The position numbers and the translations under genes were made by a program. Below, in pieces: positions 1 to 8,700 of a stretch of 64,000 nt of DNA. Every line of letters begins with the position of its first letter. The first letter of the stretch is position 1. The DNA comes from Arthrobacter humicola (GTDB lineage: Bacteria > Actinomycetota > Actinomycetes > Actinomycetales > Micrococcaceae). Under the pieces are notes generated by a model. The model was not told where the DNA came from. It worked only from the letters and a program-made list of their open reading frames with translations, and searched no databases. The stretch is from assembly GCF_022803015.1 (NCBI RefSeq), contig NZ_JAFKON010000001.1, positions 310,001 to 374,000 of the forward strand, given 5' to 3'.

Positions 1-182
1 TTTTCGCCGTATGCGACCGTGTGGGACTTTTCGATCTGTTCCAGGATGATATTGGCCGACGTCGAGGCGGCGAGCAAGCCGGCAACGCTCAGCGCCACCA
101 CCCCCGCCATGCGCAGGCCCCGCCTCCACCGACGCCTGCGGGGCGGATTGTCCAGGGCTGGGCGGGTAGGGCGCGGCATCAT
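1..182 (-). CDS. N-terminal part of an exported or membrane-anchored protein (possible alpha/beta hydrolase)
   Basis: Reading leftwards from an ATG at 182 the frame stays open to the window edge (60 codons). The product begins with an Arg/Pro-rich cytoplasmic stretch followed by one hydrophobic segment (about residues 28-45, MAGVVALSVAGLLAAS core), so it is secreted or anchored by its N-terminus. The stretch after the membrane segment, EKSHTVAYGE, resembles the linker that precedes the first strand of many actinobacterial membrane-anchored alpha/beta hydrolases, but the catalytic domain lies outside the window, so the family is only a guess. Two consecutive ATG codons (182 and 179) could start it. 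Confidence 0.6.
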   Translation of the reverse strand, partial: MMPRPTRPALDNPPRRRRWRRGLRMAGVVALSVAGLLAASTSANIILEQIEKSHTVAYGE

Positions 183-274
183 GGCAAGACTCCAGAACGA
201 AGGAACTGAGGTAGGCGGTGCGACGTCTCCGCGCTGGGACCGGTCCGGTCAGGCACTTTTGTTGACCAAAATAA

Positions 275-289
275 ATTATACAGCGCTGT
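275..289 (-). promoter_or_regulatory. Candidate promoter -10 element with adjacent palindrome
   Basis: A perfect TATAAT on the minus strand (275-280) lies about 95 bases ahead of the leftmost gene, in an AT-rich pocket unusual for this GC-rich sequence. It abuts a perfect 10-base palindrome, ACAGCGCTGT (280-289), which could be an operator. No convincing -35 box is visible at the usual spacing, so promoter activity is inferred from the -10 match and location only. Confidence 0.4.
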
Positions 290-378
290 TTGAGATAAAG
301 CTCTGGTTGATCATGCCCAAGCTTTTTACAACCCCCGCCCACACGCCATGAGAATCAATTCTGCCCGCGCAGCCGTAA

Positions 379-564
379 GCCCCTGATCCTCACGGCCGGC
401 TGGTTGGCGGTGGGCCTCCCGGCACCAGCCCGGCCATCGACCGCGCCGGAACGAGCCTGTCCGCCGTCGACCTCGCCGGAAGTCCCGTGCCCCAGGACGG
501 GGACTGCAACGGGACGGCCGCTGCCGATTCGGGGGCCTACGAGTTCGACTCGCCCAGCTGCTGA
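379..564 (+). pseudogene. Relic of the C-terminus of a choice-of-anchor Q / parallel beta-helix protein
   Basis: The plus frame from 379 to the TGA at 562-564 encodes GTSPAIDRAG, then DLAGSPVPQDGDCNGTAAAD and SGAYEF, matching the typical end of choice-of-anchor Q proteins (SPAIDAG, DxxGxPR, DGDGDG, DIGAYEF). The frame has a TAA at 376-378 just upstream and no start codon or upstream domain, so only the last 60 or so residues survive. The rest of the gene is absent between here and the left-hand gene. This explains most of an otherwise gene-free 400-base stretch; I see nothing else in it beyond the candidate promoter at 275-289. Confidence 0.65.
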
Positions 565-586
565 CCTACGTTGTGCCAGCATCGGC

Positions 587-1696
587 TCAGCTGGTGCCGG
601 CGTGGCTCCAGCGCTGCTCGATCCGGCCAAATTTCCAGACGGCGAGCGCGATCAGCCAGATGATGACGAAGAGGCCGACGATGATGTACCCGACGTTTTC
701 GAGGTCCAGCGAACCGATGGCGGCCGCCGGCCCCGATTCGAGTCCCAACTTGTCCGCCACGAGCCCAAGCAGCACGGTGACACCGACCACCAGGGCCACA
801 ATCACCGAGAGCACCGTGACTGTGAGGTTGTAGAAGACCTTGCGGACCGGCTTCAGGAACGCCCACCCATAAGCCCTCGACATGAACACGCCGTCGGCGG
901 TGTCGAAAATGCTCATTCCGGAGGCGAACAGCACCGGCAGGACCAGGATGGCGTACCAGGGCAGGGAGAAGGCCGCGGAACCGGCGGCGAGCACGAGCAG
1001 GGCTACCTGGGAGGCAGTGTCGAATCCCAGGCCCATCAGCAGACCGACGGGATAGATGTGCCATGGCTTGGTGATCCGCCGGATGGTTCCGCCGAGGAGC
1101 CTTGCCAGGAAGCCCCGGTTGTTGAGCTGGTGCTCAAGCTCAGCCTCGTCCAGTTCCCCGGTCCGCATTCCGCGGAACACCCGGGCGATGCCGACCACCG
1201 AGACGAGGTTCATCAGGCCGATCAGGATCAGGAACGTTCCAGCCACGACGCTTCCCACCAGTCCAAGCGTCTGCATCAGCGCCGAGTCCCCGTCCTGCAC
1301 GGTGCCGGCCATGGCCCTCGCGCCGAGGGCCAGGAGCAGCGCCGCGCCGAACACCACGGTGGAGTGGCCCAGCGAGAACCAGAAGCCCACCCCCAGCGCG
1401 GCCTTTCCCTCGCCGACCAGCTTGCGGGTGGTGTTGTCGATGACGGCGATGTGGTCGGCGTCGAACGCGTGCCGCACCCCCAGCAGAAAGGCGGTAACGC
1501 CCAGCCCCACCCCGTACACGCCGGAGCGGCCCAGCGCGAAGTTCTGCGGAGCCACGGCCAGGGTCAGCACACTCCAGCCGACCACATTGAGCAGGAAGAC
1601 GAAGCCGGTGATGCCGGCGAGATGGAACTTGTCCCGGCGTTCCCAGCGACTGGACGTCGCCCGAACCGGCTGCGCTACAGGCAACAAGTTGCTCAT
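587..1696 (-). CDS. NiCoT-family nickel/cobalt transporter
   Basis: A 369-residue integral membrane permease of the HoxN/NixA (NiCoT) family, which imports Ni(II) or Co(II) across the cytoplasmic membrane for metalloenzymes such as urease or for B12. The diagnostic metal-binding signature in transmembrane helix 2 is present as RHAFDADHIAVIDN (the HX4DH motif), followed by the GFWFSLGHSTVV motif and a later LGFDTASQ motif, all family hallmarks. About eight hydrophobic segments are visible. The ATG at 1696 is chosen because residues before it are Arg/Pro-rich and unlike a transporter N-terminus; there is no strong ribosome site. No urease, hydrogenase or cobalamin genes are nearby, so Ni versus Co specificity is open. 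Confidence 0.93.
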   Translation of the reverse strand: MSNLLPVAQPVRATSSRWERRDKFHLAGITGFVFLLNVVGWSVLTLAVAPQNFALGRSGVYGVGLGVTAFLLGVRHAFDADHIAVIDNTTRKLVGEGKAALGVGFWFSLGHSTVVFGAALLLALGARAMAGTVQDGDSALMQTLGLVGSVVAGTFLILIGLMNLVSVVGIARVFRGMRTGELDEAELEHQLNNRGFLARLLGGTIRRITKPWHIYPVGLLMGLGFDTASQVALLVLAAGSAAFSLPWYAILVLPVLFASGMSIFDTADGVFMSRAYGWAFLKPVRKVFYNLTVTVLSVIVALVVGVTVLLGLVADKLGLESGPAAAIGSLDLENVGYIIVGLFVIIWLIALAVWKFGRIEQRWSHAGTS

Positions 1697-1837
1697 AATC
1701 CGTAAGGGTAGGCGCGGGGGTCGCCGCTGCCAAGACCTGGCGGACTGCGGAACTGCGCGTGGCCGTGTTGCCCCCGGCACCGTCTCGGCTTGCGCGGTTG
1801 GCACGGCGATGCCCGGCCCTATCCGCCGGTGCGGCCT

Positions 1838-1889
1838 CCATGCAAGCATGGGGATCACCGATCATGCACAGCACTCCGATCATGCACAG
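1838..1889. promoter_or_regulatory. Palindrome and direct repeats between divergent genes
   Basis: The gap between the NiCoT permease and the DinB gene holds a perfect inverted repeat, CCATGC-AA-GCATGG (1838-1851), followed by two copies of the 12-base direct repeat GATCATGCACAG (1860-1871 and 1878-1889) with an 18-base period. All share an ATGCA core. Such clustering in a divergent promoter region suggests a regulator-binding site, but it does not match a nickel-regulator consensus I know, so its function is inferred. Confidence 0.35.
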
Positions 1890-1901
1890 GGAGGGGACGC
1901 G

Positions 1902-2417
1902 ATGAAATCCAATGAACTGCTGCTGGATGCCTTCGGCCGGATCCGTGAGACGGTGGACGCGGCCCTGGCCGGGGTGGATGATGCCACCCTGCTCCGACGG
2001 CCCGGAGGCAACGGGAATTCAATGGCCTGGCTCATCTGGCACCTCAGCAGGGTCGAGGACGCGCAAGTCGCCTCCGCCGCGGGCCTGGACCAGGTGTGGA
2101 CCTCCGAGGGGTTTGCCGCCCGCTTCGGCCTGCCGCTCTCCAAACGGGACACCGGCTACGGCCATACGAGCGGCCAAGTAGACGCGGTGCAGGCACCGCC
2201 GGAACTGTTGCTCGAATACTACGAAGCCGTCCACCGGCAGACCGTGAACTTCCTGGAGAACCTCGGCGACGACGACCTCGACCGGATCGTCGATACCCGC
2301 TGGGACCCGCCCGTCACCCTCGGGGTGCGGCTGGTCAGCACGGTTGCCGACTGCCTCCAGCACGTGGGGCAGGCGGCCTACGCAAAGGGCCTGGACTCCG
2401 CGCGCGGGCACGGCTAG
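1902..2417 (+). CDS. DinB-family protein (DUF664-like)
   Basis: A 171-residue member of the DinB/YfiT-like four-helix superfamily. Conserved metal-ligand type histidines appear in MAWLIWHLSRVED (near residue 50) and in VADCLQHVGQAAYAKGL near the C-terminus, spaced as in DinB proteins that bind a divalent metal and often act as thiol-dependent transferases or isomerases. The ATG at 1902 follows a good GGGAGGGGA ribosome site. It ends 12 bases before the aminotransferase gene, so the two are probably co-transcribed. Its substrate cannot be read from the sequence. Confidence 0.85.
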   Translation: MKSNELLLDAFGRIRETVDAALAGVDDATLLRRPGGNGNSMAWLIWHLSRVEDAQVASAAGLDQVWTSEGFAARFGLPLSKRDTGYGHTSGQVDAVQAPPELLLEYYEAVHRQTVNFLENLGDDDLDRIVDTRWDPPVTLGVRLVSTVADCLQHVGQAAYAKGLDSARGHG

Positions 2418-2429
2418 GAGGTCCCTGCC

Positions 2430-3548
2430 ATGCAGGCGGCCGATATTCGCGGACTCTTCCCGGGCCTGCAGGAGACCATCTATCTCAACACCGCCTCGAT
2501 GAACGTCGGCTGTGCACCCGCCCGCGAGGCCTACGAACTGGCCGTCGCGCGCTGGTCCGCCGGCAGGTTCGACTGGATGGATGCCGAGCGGGCAGGGGAG
2601 GAGGCACGCACCATATTCGCGGAGATCGTCGGGGCAACGGCGGGGGAGATCGCGATCGTCCCGGCCGTGAGCACAGCCGCCGGGATAGTAGCCGCCAACC
2701 TGCCGCCGGCGAAGCGCGGCGAGAACGTCGTGGTTGCCGGGAACGAATTCGCCTCGAACTATTACCCCTGGCTCCTGCTCCGCAACCGCGGCTACGAGGT
2801 CCGGGCCGTGGCACCGGGCGGTGACGGCATGACGGCCAAGGAATTTGGCCAGGCGGCCGACGGCGGCACCCGTCTCATCGCAGTGAGTGCCGTCCATTCG
2901 GCCAACGGCTACCGGGCGGACCTGGCCGCACTCAGCCAGGTTGCGGCCCGCTCCGGCGCCTGGTTCTTCGTCGACGCCTGCCAGGCCGCGGGCGCGGTGC
3001 CCCTGGATGTCGTGCGCGACGGCGTGGATTTCCTGGCCGCCGCGAGCCACAAGTTCCTGCTCGGCTCCAGGGGCATGGGCTACCTCTATGTCCGCAGCGG
3101 GCTGCTTGACCGGATCCAGCCCGTCGGTCCCGGCTGGAAGGCCGCGCGCAACCCGGCCGAGAGCTTCTACGGACCGGCCATGGACCTCTCACCCACGGCC
3201 TCGAAGCTCGACGCCTCCTTGGCCTGGTTTCCAGCCCTGGCCGAGCAGGCGGCGCTCGGCATCTTCCGCAGGTTCGGCATCGGGGCCCTGCTCGATCGCA
3301 ACGTCCGGCTCACCCTGCGTCTTCAGGATGCCCTGGCGGCGCAGGGTTCCGCGTTCAGGCCGTTCGCCGAGCAGCACCGCTCCACGATCTTCTCCGTGCC
3401 GGTGACAGACACCGAGGCGGTCCTGGCGCGGTTCCGCCAGGCCAACGTGGTGGCATCGGTCCGGGAGGGCAGAATCCGGCTGGCGGTACATTTCTACAAT
3501 CTGGATGAAGAACTCGATCGCGTGGCCGGGCTGATCGGGAGAGGGTGA
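2430..3548 (+). CDS. Class V aminotransferase (PLP-dependent, SufS/isopenicillin-N-epimerase-like)
   Basis: A 372-residue PLP enzyme of fold-type I. The PLP-lysine motif is clear: AAASHKFLLGSRGMGYLYV (Lys in SHKF), preceded by the Asp-containing FFVDACQAAGAVPLDV strand and the histidine of AVHSANGY. The N-terminus LFPGLQETIYLNTASM is typical of class V members. The ATG follows AGGAGG at an ideal distance. The family covers cysteine desulfurases, kynureninase-like enzymes and epimerases; no Fe-S assembly genes are adjacent, so a specialised aminotransferase or epimerase role is more likely than Fe-S biogenesis. Probably in one transcript with the DinB gene upstream. Confidence 0.88.
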   Translation: MQAADIRGLFPGLQETIYLNTASMNVGCAPAREAYELAVARWSAGRFDWMDAERAGEEARTIFAEIVGATAGEIAIVPAVSTAAGIVAANLPPAKRGENVVVAGNEFASNYYPWLLLRNRGYEVRAVAPGGDGMTAKEFGQAADGGTRLIAVSAVHSANGYRADLAALSQVAARSGAWFFVDACQAAGAVPLDVVRDGVDFLAAASHKFLLGSRGMGYLYVRSGLLDRIQPVGPGWKAARNPAESFYGPAMDLSPTASKLDASLAWFPALAEQAALGIFRRFGIGALLDRNVRLTLRLQDALAAQGSAFRPFAEQHRSTIFSVPVTDTEAVLARFRQANVVASVREGRIRLAVHFYNLDEELDRVAGLIGRG

Positions 3549-3555
3549 GCGGCGG

Positions 3556-3593
3556 CGGTGCCTCTCATGGAAACTGGGGCCGCCCCAGCACCG
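3556..3593. terminator. Bidirectional hairpin terminator between convergent genes
   Basis: CTGGGG-CCG-CCCCAG (3574-3588) forms a tight hairpin, extended by an outer CGGTG/CACCG pairing with an internal loop. It fills the short gap between the convergent aminotransferase and oxidoreductase genes, the expected place for a shared terminator. No U-tract is obvious, as is common in actinobacteria. Confidence 0.55.
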
Positions 3594-3596
3594 GTA

Positions 3597-4637
3597 CTAG
3601 GCGCGCCCGTGGTCCTTGTCGTCGCTGGCGTACGCGAGGCCGATCTGGCGCCGAACTTCGTCCATGGCCTCCATGACCTGAACGCTCTGCCGGGGCGGCA
3701 GGATGTCGGTGGCCATGGAGCCGGCCGCAATGAGCCGCTCCATTTCCTGCGCCTGGTATTGCATGCCGCGGCCGGTGACGGGTTCATCGAATCGCTCGAC
3801 GACGTTTCCGTCGGCGTCGTATCTGGTGAAGGCCGACGGCGTGTACCAGACTGACGGGATCTCGATCCGGCCTTCGGTTCCGATGATCGAGGCCTGGTTT
3901 GGTCCTGCCGTGTCCAGCGCGCAGTGCAGCACGGCCTGCTGCCCGCCACCGTATTCGAAGATCATCGCGGTCTGCCGGTCAACTCCGGTTTCAGTCATGC
4001 TGGCCGCTGCCCGAATCCCGGTCGGCGCCCCGAAGACGTCGAAGGCGAAGGAGACGGGGTAGATGCCCAGGTCCAGGAGCGCTCCGCCGCCCAGCGCCGG
4101 GTCGTTGAGGCGGTGCGTCGGATCCTTGGGCAGATTCTGGTTGTGGTCAGCGATCACTGTGCGGACCTCGCCCAGGGCGCCGGACCGAATCAGCTCACGG
4201 ATGCGGACCATGTGCGGAAGGTAGCGGGTCCACATGGCCTCAAGGGCGATCAGCCCTTTCGTCTCGGCGAGCTCCACGATCTCACGGGCCTGCCAGGCGT
4301 TCATGGCGAAGGGCTTTTCGATCAGCACGTGTTTACCGGCGTCAAGGGCCAACAGCGCATTCTCGTGGTGGAACGGGTGCGGCGTCGAAACGTAGACAAC
4401 GTCGACGTCCGGGTCGGCCACGAGGTCCGCGTAGCTTCCATGGGACGTGGGGATCTGAAACCGGGCCGCGAACTCGGTCGCGGATGCCATGGTCCTGGAG
4501 CCGACGGCCTGGACCACCGAGCCGTTGTCGATCAGGTCCGGCGTTTGCAGCCCGGCGATGAACCCGGTGCCGAGAATTCCCCATCTGGCCCGGGGCGTGG
4601 AGAGACCTGCGGTGCCGGGTGTGGCCTGCTCTGACAT
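3597..4637 (-). CDS. Gfo/Idh/MocA-family NAD(P)-dependent oxidoreductase
   Basis: A 346-residue sugar or cyclitol dehydrogenase-type enzyme. The N-terminal Rossmann motif RWGILGTGFIAG (residues about 18-29) binds NAD(P); VLIEKPFAMN carries the conserved EKP motif whose lysine is catalytic in the family; the C-terminal alpha/beta domain begins at about residue 130 (VRTVIADHN). The ATG at 4637 follows AGGGAAC. Members oxidise or reduce polyols, sugars, trans-dihydrodiols or biliverdin; no sugar transporter or kinase is adjacent, so the substrate is unknown. It is a single gene, with a separate gene of the same strand 105 bases upstream. Confidence 0.92.
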   Translation of the reverse strand: MSEQATPGTAGLSTPRARWGILGTGFIAGLQTPDLIDNGSVVQAVGSRTMASATEFAARFQIPTSHGSYADLVADPDVDVVYVSTPHPFHHENALLALDAGKHVLIEKPFAMNAWQAREIVELAETKGLIALEAMWTRYLPHMVRIRELIRSGALGEVRTVIADHNQNLPKDPTHRLNDPALGGGALLDLGIYPVSFAFDVFGAPTGIRAAASMTETGVDRQTAMIFEYGGGQQAVLHCALDTAGPNQASIIGTEGRIEIPSVWYTPSAFTRYDADGNVVERFDEPVTGRGMQYQAQEMERLIAAGSMATDILPPRQSVQVMEAMDEVRRQIGLAYASDDKDHGRA

Positions 4638-4742
4638 GCGTTTGGGTTCCCTTCGACCATGCGCTCACGAAAGCATCGTGCGGCTCGTGGAGCGTCCACG
4701 GCTTCGCGGGACGTGTTCGTATCCTAATCCCGATGCCGGAAC

Positions 4743-5438
4743 TCACGGTGTGAGCGGACCCCGAAGCACACGCAGGGCCGCGGCGGCGTCACCTTCAATG
4801 ACGGCGTTCTCTGCCAGGTTGGATCGACCCCAAAGACCCAGATACATGACCGGCACTGGGGCGGAAATCAAGGCCACGGCGGCACCAGGTCCCAGTGTCC
4901 AGCTGGCGGCCCCTGGCACCTGGAAGGTCACAGCTTTGTCCGGGGGCGCCATCCGGTCCAGCCGCAGCTGCCGCGGCGCGAACATCGCCAGGACCTCGTC
5001 GACACCGTCGAGCATGAAGTTGTCGGCCAGCGCGGGGATCTCCAGGCCAAGCGCCTGGCAGGCGTCGACCAGGTGGATGGCATGTTCGTGGGCCTGTCGC
5101 CGAAGCCAGAACCGGGCGGTGCGCGGCGGCGGGCCAAAGGTCCAGCATTCGCTCTCGGGATCAAGGCCCGTCATTGTCTCGAGGAAGGGTGCGGTGCCCG
5201 CCAGAAACCAGGCCGCGGCGCCCTCGGCCGGCGGTGCAGGTTCCTGGACAAAGCTGCCCGTCCGGACCACCCCGGCTGCCCACCTCTCGATTGAGCCGAG
5301 ATGCCCGAAGAGCTGCTCGAGCGTCCAGGCGGGGCACGCCGGAACGGCGCCGGCAAGCGTGCCCCGCGGCTGCCGGGCGAGCGTGCCGAGGTGGTCCAGG
5401 GAGTGGGCCAGTTCGGCAAGGAATCGATCGGGCGACAT
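4743..5438 (-). CDS. Maleylpyruvate isomerase family (mycothiol-dependent, DinB-like N-terminal) protein
   Basis: A 231-residue protein with the TIGR03083-type layout: an N-terminal DinB-like helical domain (LDHLGTLA, VPACPAWTLEQLFGHLGSIERWAAGVV, and the second His cluster EHAIHLVDACQAL) and a small C-terminal MDMPI domain (after about residue 150). In characterised relatives the three histidines hold a metal that activates mycothiol. The gene stands alone with a plain ATG and a poor ribosome site. Most family members are uncharacterised; true maleylpyruvate isomerase activity should not be assumed, as no gentisate pathway genes are nearby. Confidence 0.82.
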   Translation of the reverse strand: MSPDRFLAELAHSLDHLGTLARQPRGTLAGAVPACPAWTLEQLFGHLGSIERWAAGVVRTGSFVQEPAPPAEGAAAWFLAGTAPFLETMTGLDPESECWTFGPPPRTARFWLRRQAHEHAIHLVDACQALGLEIPALADNFMLDGVDEVLAMFAPRQLRLDRMAPPDKAVTFQVPGAASWTLGPGAAVALISAPVPVMYLGLWGRSNLAENAVIEGDAAAALRVLRGPLTP

Positions 5439-5470
5439 GGGGGGAGCCTAACGCGACGCCGGGGCAGTCC

Positions 5471-5541
5471 GCGGCCCGGGCCGGAATGCTGGGGCGATTC
5501 CGCGGCCCGGGCCGGAATGCTGGGGCGATTCCGCGGCCCGG
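5471..5541. repeat. 31-base tandem repeat, two full copies plus a partial
   Basis: The unit beginning GCGGCCCGGGCCGGAATGCT occurs at 5471-5501 and 5502-5532 as identical copies, with a 9-base third start at 5533-5541. Each unit contains the palindrome CCCGGGCCGG-type core. It lies in the 276-base gap between the MDMPI-family gene and the large secreted protein; the remainder of that gap shows only a candidate promoter-like AT-rich patch near 5670-5690. Confidence 0.8.
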
Positions 5542-5714
5542 CAAGTAGTCACTCGGGCGCGCCCGCCGACGGTGCAAGTAGCACTCGGAAGAAAACGGGA
5601 ATCGCCGTCGAAAAGTCGAGTAGCCTCCACTCGCGCGCTCATCACACCCCGCTTCTAGGCTCCAAAGTACTGGGTTAATAAAGTCAATGTAGTGGTCAGA
5701 AACGGGTCTCAGCC

Positions 5715-8700
5715 ATGCATGATCAAACAGAATCTTGGGTGTCGTCCGGCCAATTCCAGGGCCGACTGCGCGGTGGACATACGGGTGGGGCACCGCATCT
5801 CCGGCGGCAGCAGGCGGCCGGGATCCACGCCACTGAGCCCCGACGACGCGGGTGGTCCCGCGGCGCGTGGGCGTCCCTGCTGACGGCGACGCTCGCCCTC
5901 GCCGGGCTGTCCGTCGGTGGGACCGCCGTCGCGGACGTGGGGACCATCGCCCACGATTCGTTGAGGACCGGATGGGACCAGGACGAGGCCGGACTCTCGC
6001 CGTCGGCTGTCGCATCCTCAAATTTCGGCAAACTGTTCTCCGCAAAAGTGGACGGGCAGGTCTACGCCCAGCCTCTCGTGGTTGGCACGACCGTGATTGC
6101 CGCGACGGAAAACAATGCCGTCTACGGTCTGGACAGCGCGACGGGTGCGGCCAAGTGGTCGCGCAAACTCGGACCGTCGTGGCCGGCGTCGACGGTGCGC
6201 TGCAGTGACCTCACGCCCAACATCGGAATCACGTCCACCCCCGTTTACGACCCGGCTACGAAGAGTGTCTTCCTGCTGTCGAAGGCCAACGACGGGGCGA
6301 CGGCCCAGCTCCCGCACTGGTACATGCATTCCCTCGATGTGGCCACCGGGGTGGAGAAGCCCGGCTTCCCCGTCGTCATCGATGGCGCGCCGACGAACGA
6401 CCCCAGCCGCCCGTTCAATGCCATGACCGCGATGCAGCGCCCCGGGCTGCTGCTCATGAACGGGGTCGTGTATGCGGGATTTGCCAGCCATTGCGACTAC
6501 ACGCCCTTCGTCGGCTACGTCGTCGGCGTATCTACCGCGGGCCGGCAGACCACAATGTGGGCGACCGAATCCGGCAACGCCAATGCGGAGGGTGGGATCT
6601 GGCAATCCGGCGGAGGACTCGTGTCCGACGGTCCCGGTCAAATCCTGTTCACCACGGGAAACGGAATTTCACCCAATCCTGGCCCGGGATCGAAGCCGCC
6701 CACCACCTTGGCGGAGGCGGTGGTCCGGCTCCGGGTCGGCAGTGACGGCAACCTGAAAGCCACCGACTTCTTCAGCCCGGCCGACAACGCGAAACTGAAC
6801 CGCAACGACGCCGATCTGGGGTCCGGCGCTCCCGTCGGGATCCCGGACGGCTATGGCACCGCAGCGCACCCGCACCTGATGGCCCAAATCGGCAAAGACG
6901 GCCACATGTACCTTCTGGACCGGGACAACCTGGGCGGCATGGCGCAGGGGCCTGGCGGAACCGACGCCGTCCTGGACAAGGCCGGTCCGTACAGCGGAGT
7001 GTGGGGAAAGCCCGCGTTTCTCGGGACAAGCAACGGTGGCTACCTCTATGTCGTCGAAAACAACGGGTACCTTCGCGCCTTCAAGATCGTCCCAGGCGCT
7101 TCGGGCGGGGTCAGCCTCGCCGCCGTCGGGACCTCCGCCGGCACGTTCGGGTTCAGCTCCGGTTCGCCGGTGGTGACGTCCTCCGGCAAGGACGGGTCCT
7201 CCGCCCTGGTCTGGGTGGTTTATGTCAGCGGAGGCACCGGAGCCGGCGCCGAACTGCGCGCCTACCGCGCGATACCGGACAACACCGGGAACCTCAAGGA
7301 AGTGTTCAGCGCCCCCCTGGGCATAGGGGCCAAGTTCTCCGCGGTGGCCACTGATAAGGGCCGCGTCTACGTGGGCACCCGGGACGGGCAGGTCTTGGGT
7401 TTCGGCGCCCCGACAACATCAGCGGTAGGGGCAAAGAACACCGACCTCGGCAACGTCGCGGTGGGGAAGACCGTGACCGGGAACGTGACGATCACCGCGT
7501 CACGGGCGGTAACGGTGAGCTCCATCACAACAAGCGCCCCGTTCAAGATCGGAACCACGCTCACGCTGCCCCGGAACCTGGCCAAGGGCGCAAGCATGAC
7601 GGTACCCGTGAGCTTCTCGCCGACCGTTCCAGGCCAGGCGGACGGCACCCTGACGGTCAAAACGGCCGACGGCGAAACCGACCTCCTCGGCGTCCACGGC
7701 GTCGGCACGAAGGAGGGCCTGGGCGCGACTCCGGCCACGGTGCAGTTCACCGACGTCCCGACAAAAACGATCAGCCGGCAGACCGTCAACATCGTCAACA
7801 CCGGCACAACCGTCGCCAGGATCACCGGGGTCACGCTGCCGGCCAACGCACAGCTCCGCGTCGACCCCGCCACGGTGCCGGGCGTGGGGCAGACCATCCA
7901 GCCCCTCGCGTCGGTGGCAGTGTCCATGACGTTCAGTCCCACGTCAACGAGTCCCGTGACCGACACGCTCGTCGTCACCAGTGACCGCGGGTCGGTAACC
8001 GTGAAGGTGACCGCGACCGCCGTCTCGGGCGCGGCGCACCTGCAGATGCCACGCACTCTGGACTTTGGTGACGTCCCCGTGGGGACCTCCGCCACCAGGG
8101 CATTCCAGATCACCAACACCGGTAACGTACCCATGACGATCACCAAGGCGAAAGCGCCGTTGGGGGTCTTTTCAACCACCACCCCCATTGCCGAGGGATT
8201 GAAGATTCCTGCGGGCGAATCCGCCTTCCAGAGCGTAACTTTCACGCCGACGGCCTTTGGGCAGGCGGGAACTTCGGAAACCTACTACCTGATCACGGCG
8301 GACGACGGCCAGGGTGCGTTGAAGGTGATGCTCACCGGGAAGGGCACCGACGACCCCATCGCCGCCTACGCGTGGAAAATCGGTGCGGGCGACCCGCGGT
8401 CGAACCTTGGCCGGTCGCTGACTTTGGAGTATCCCGTTGCTGGAGGGAAGTGCCAGGACTATGTGAAGGGTGTGATCTGCTGGTCCCCGGCGACCGGGGC
8501 ACATTCGGTACGTGGAGAGGTTTACAAACGCTACAAGGCTGCGGGCGCTGCCGCGGGCGTGCTCGGCTTCCCGACGACCGACGAGAAGGGCTCGACGGAC
8601 GGAGTGGGAAGGTACAACCACTTCTCCGGGGCGGGCGGGTCCTCGATTTACTGGACCCCGACGACCGGGGCCCACTTTGTCCTCGGTGCGATCCGGGCCA

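Noticed and set aside
404..1705. A 433-codon open frame on the plus strand opposite the nickel transporter
   Set aside because: It mirrors the minus-strand transporter, has an unnatural Gln/His/Glu-rich composition and no ribosome site; long antisense frames are expected at this GC content.
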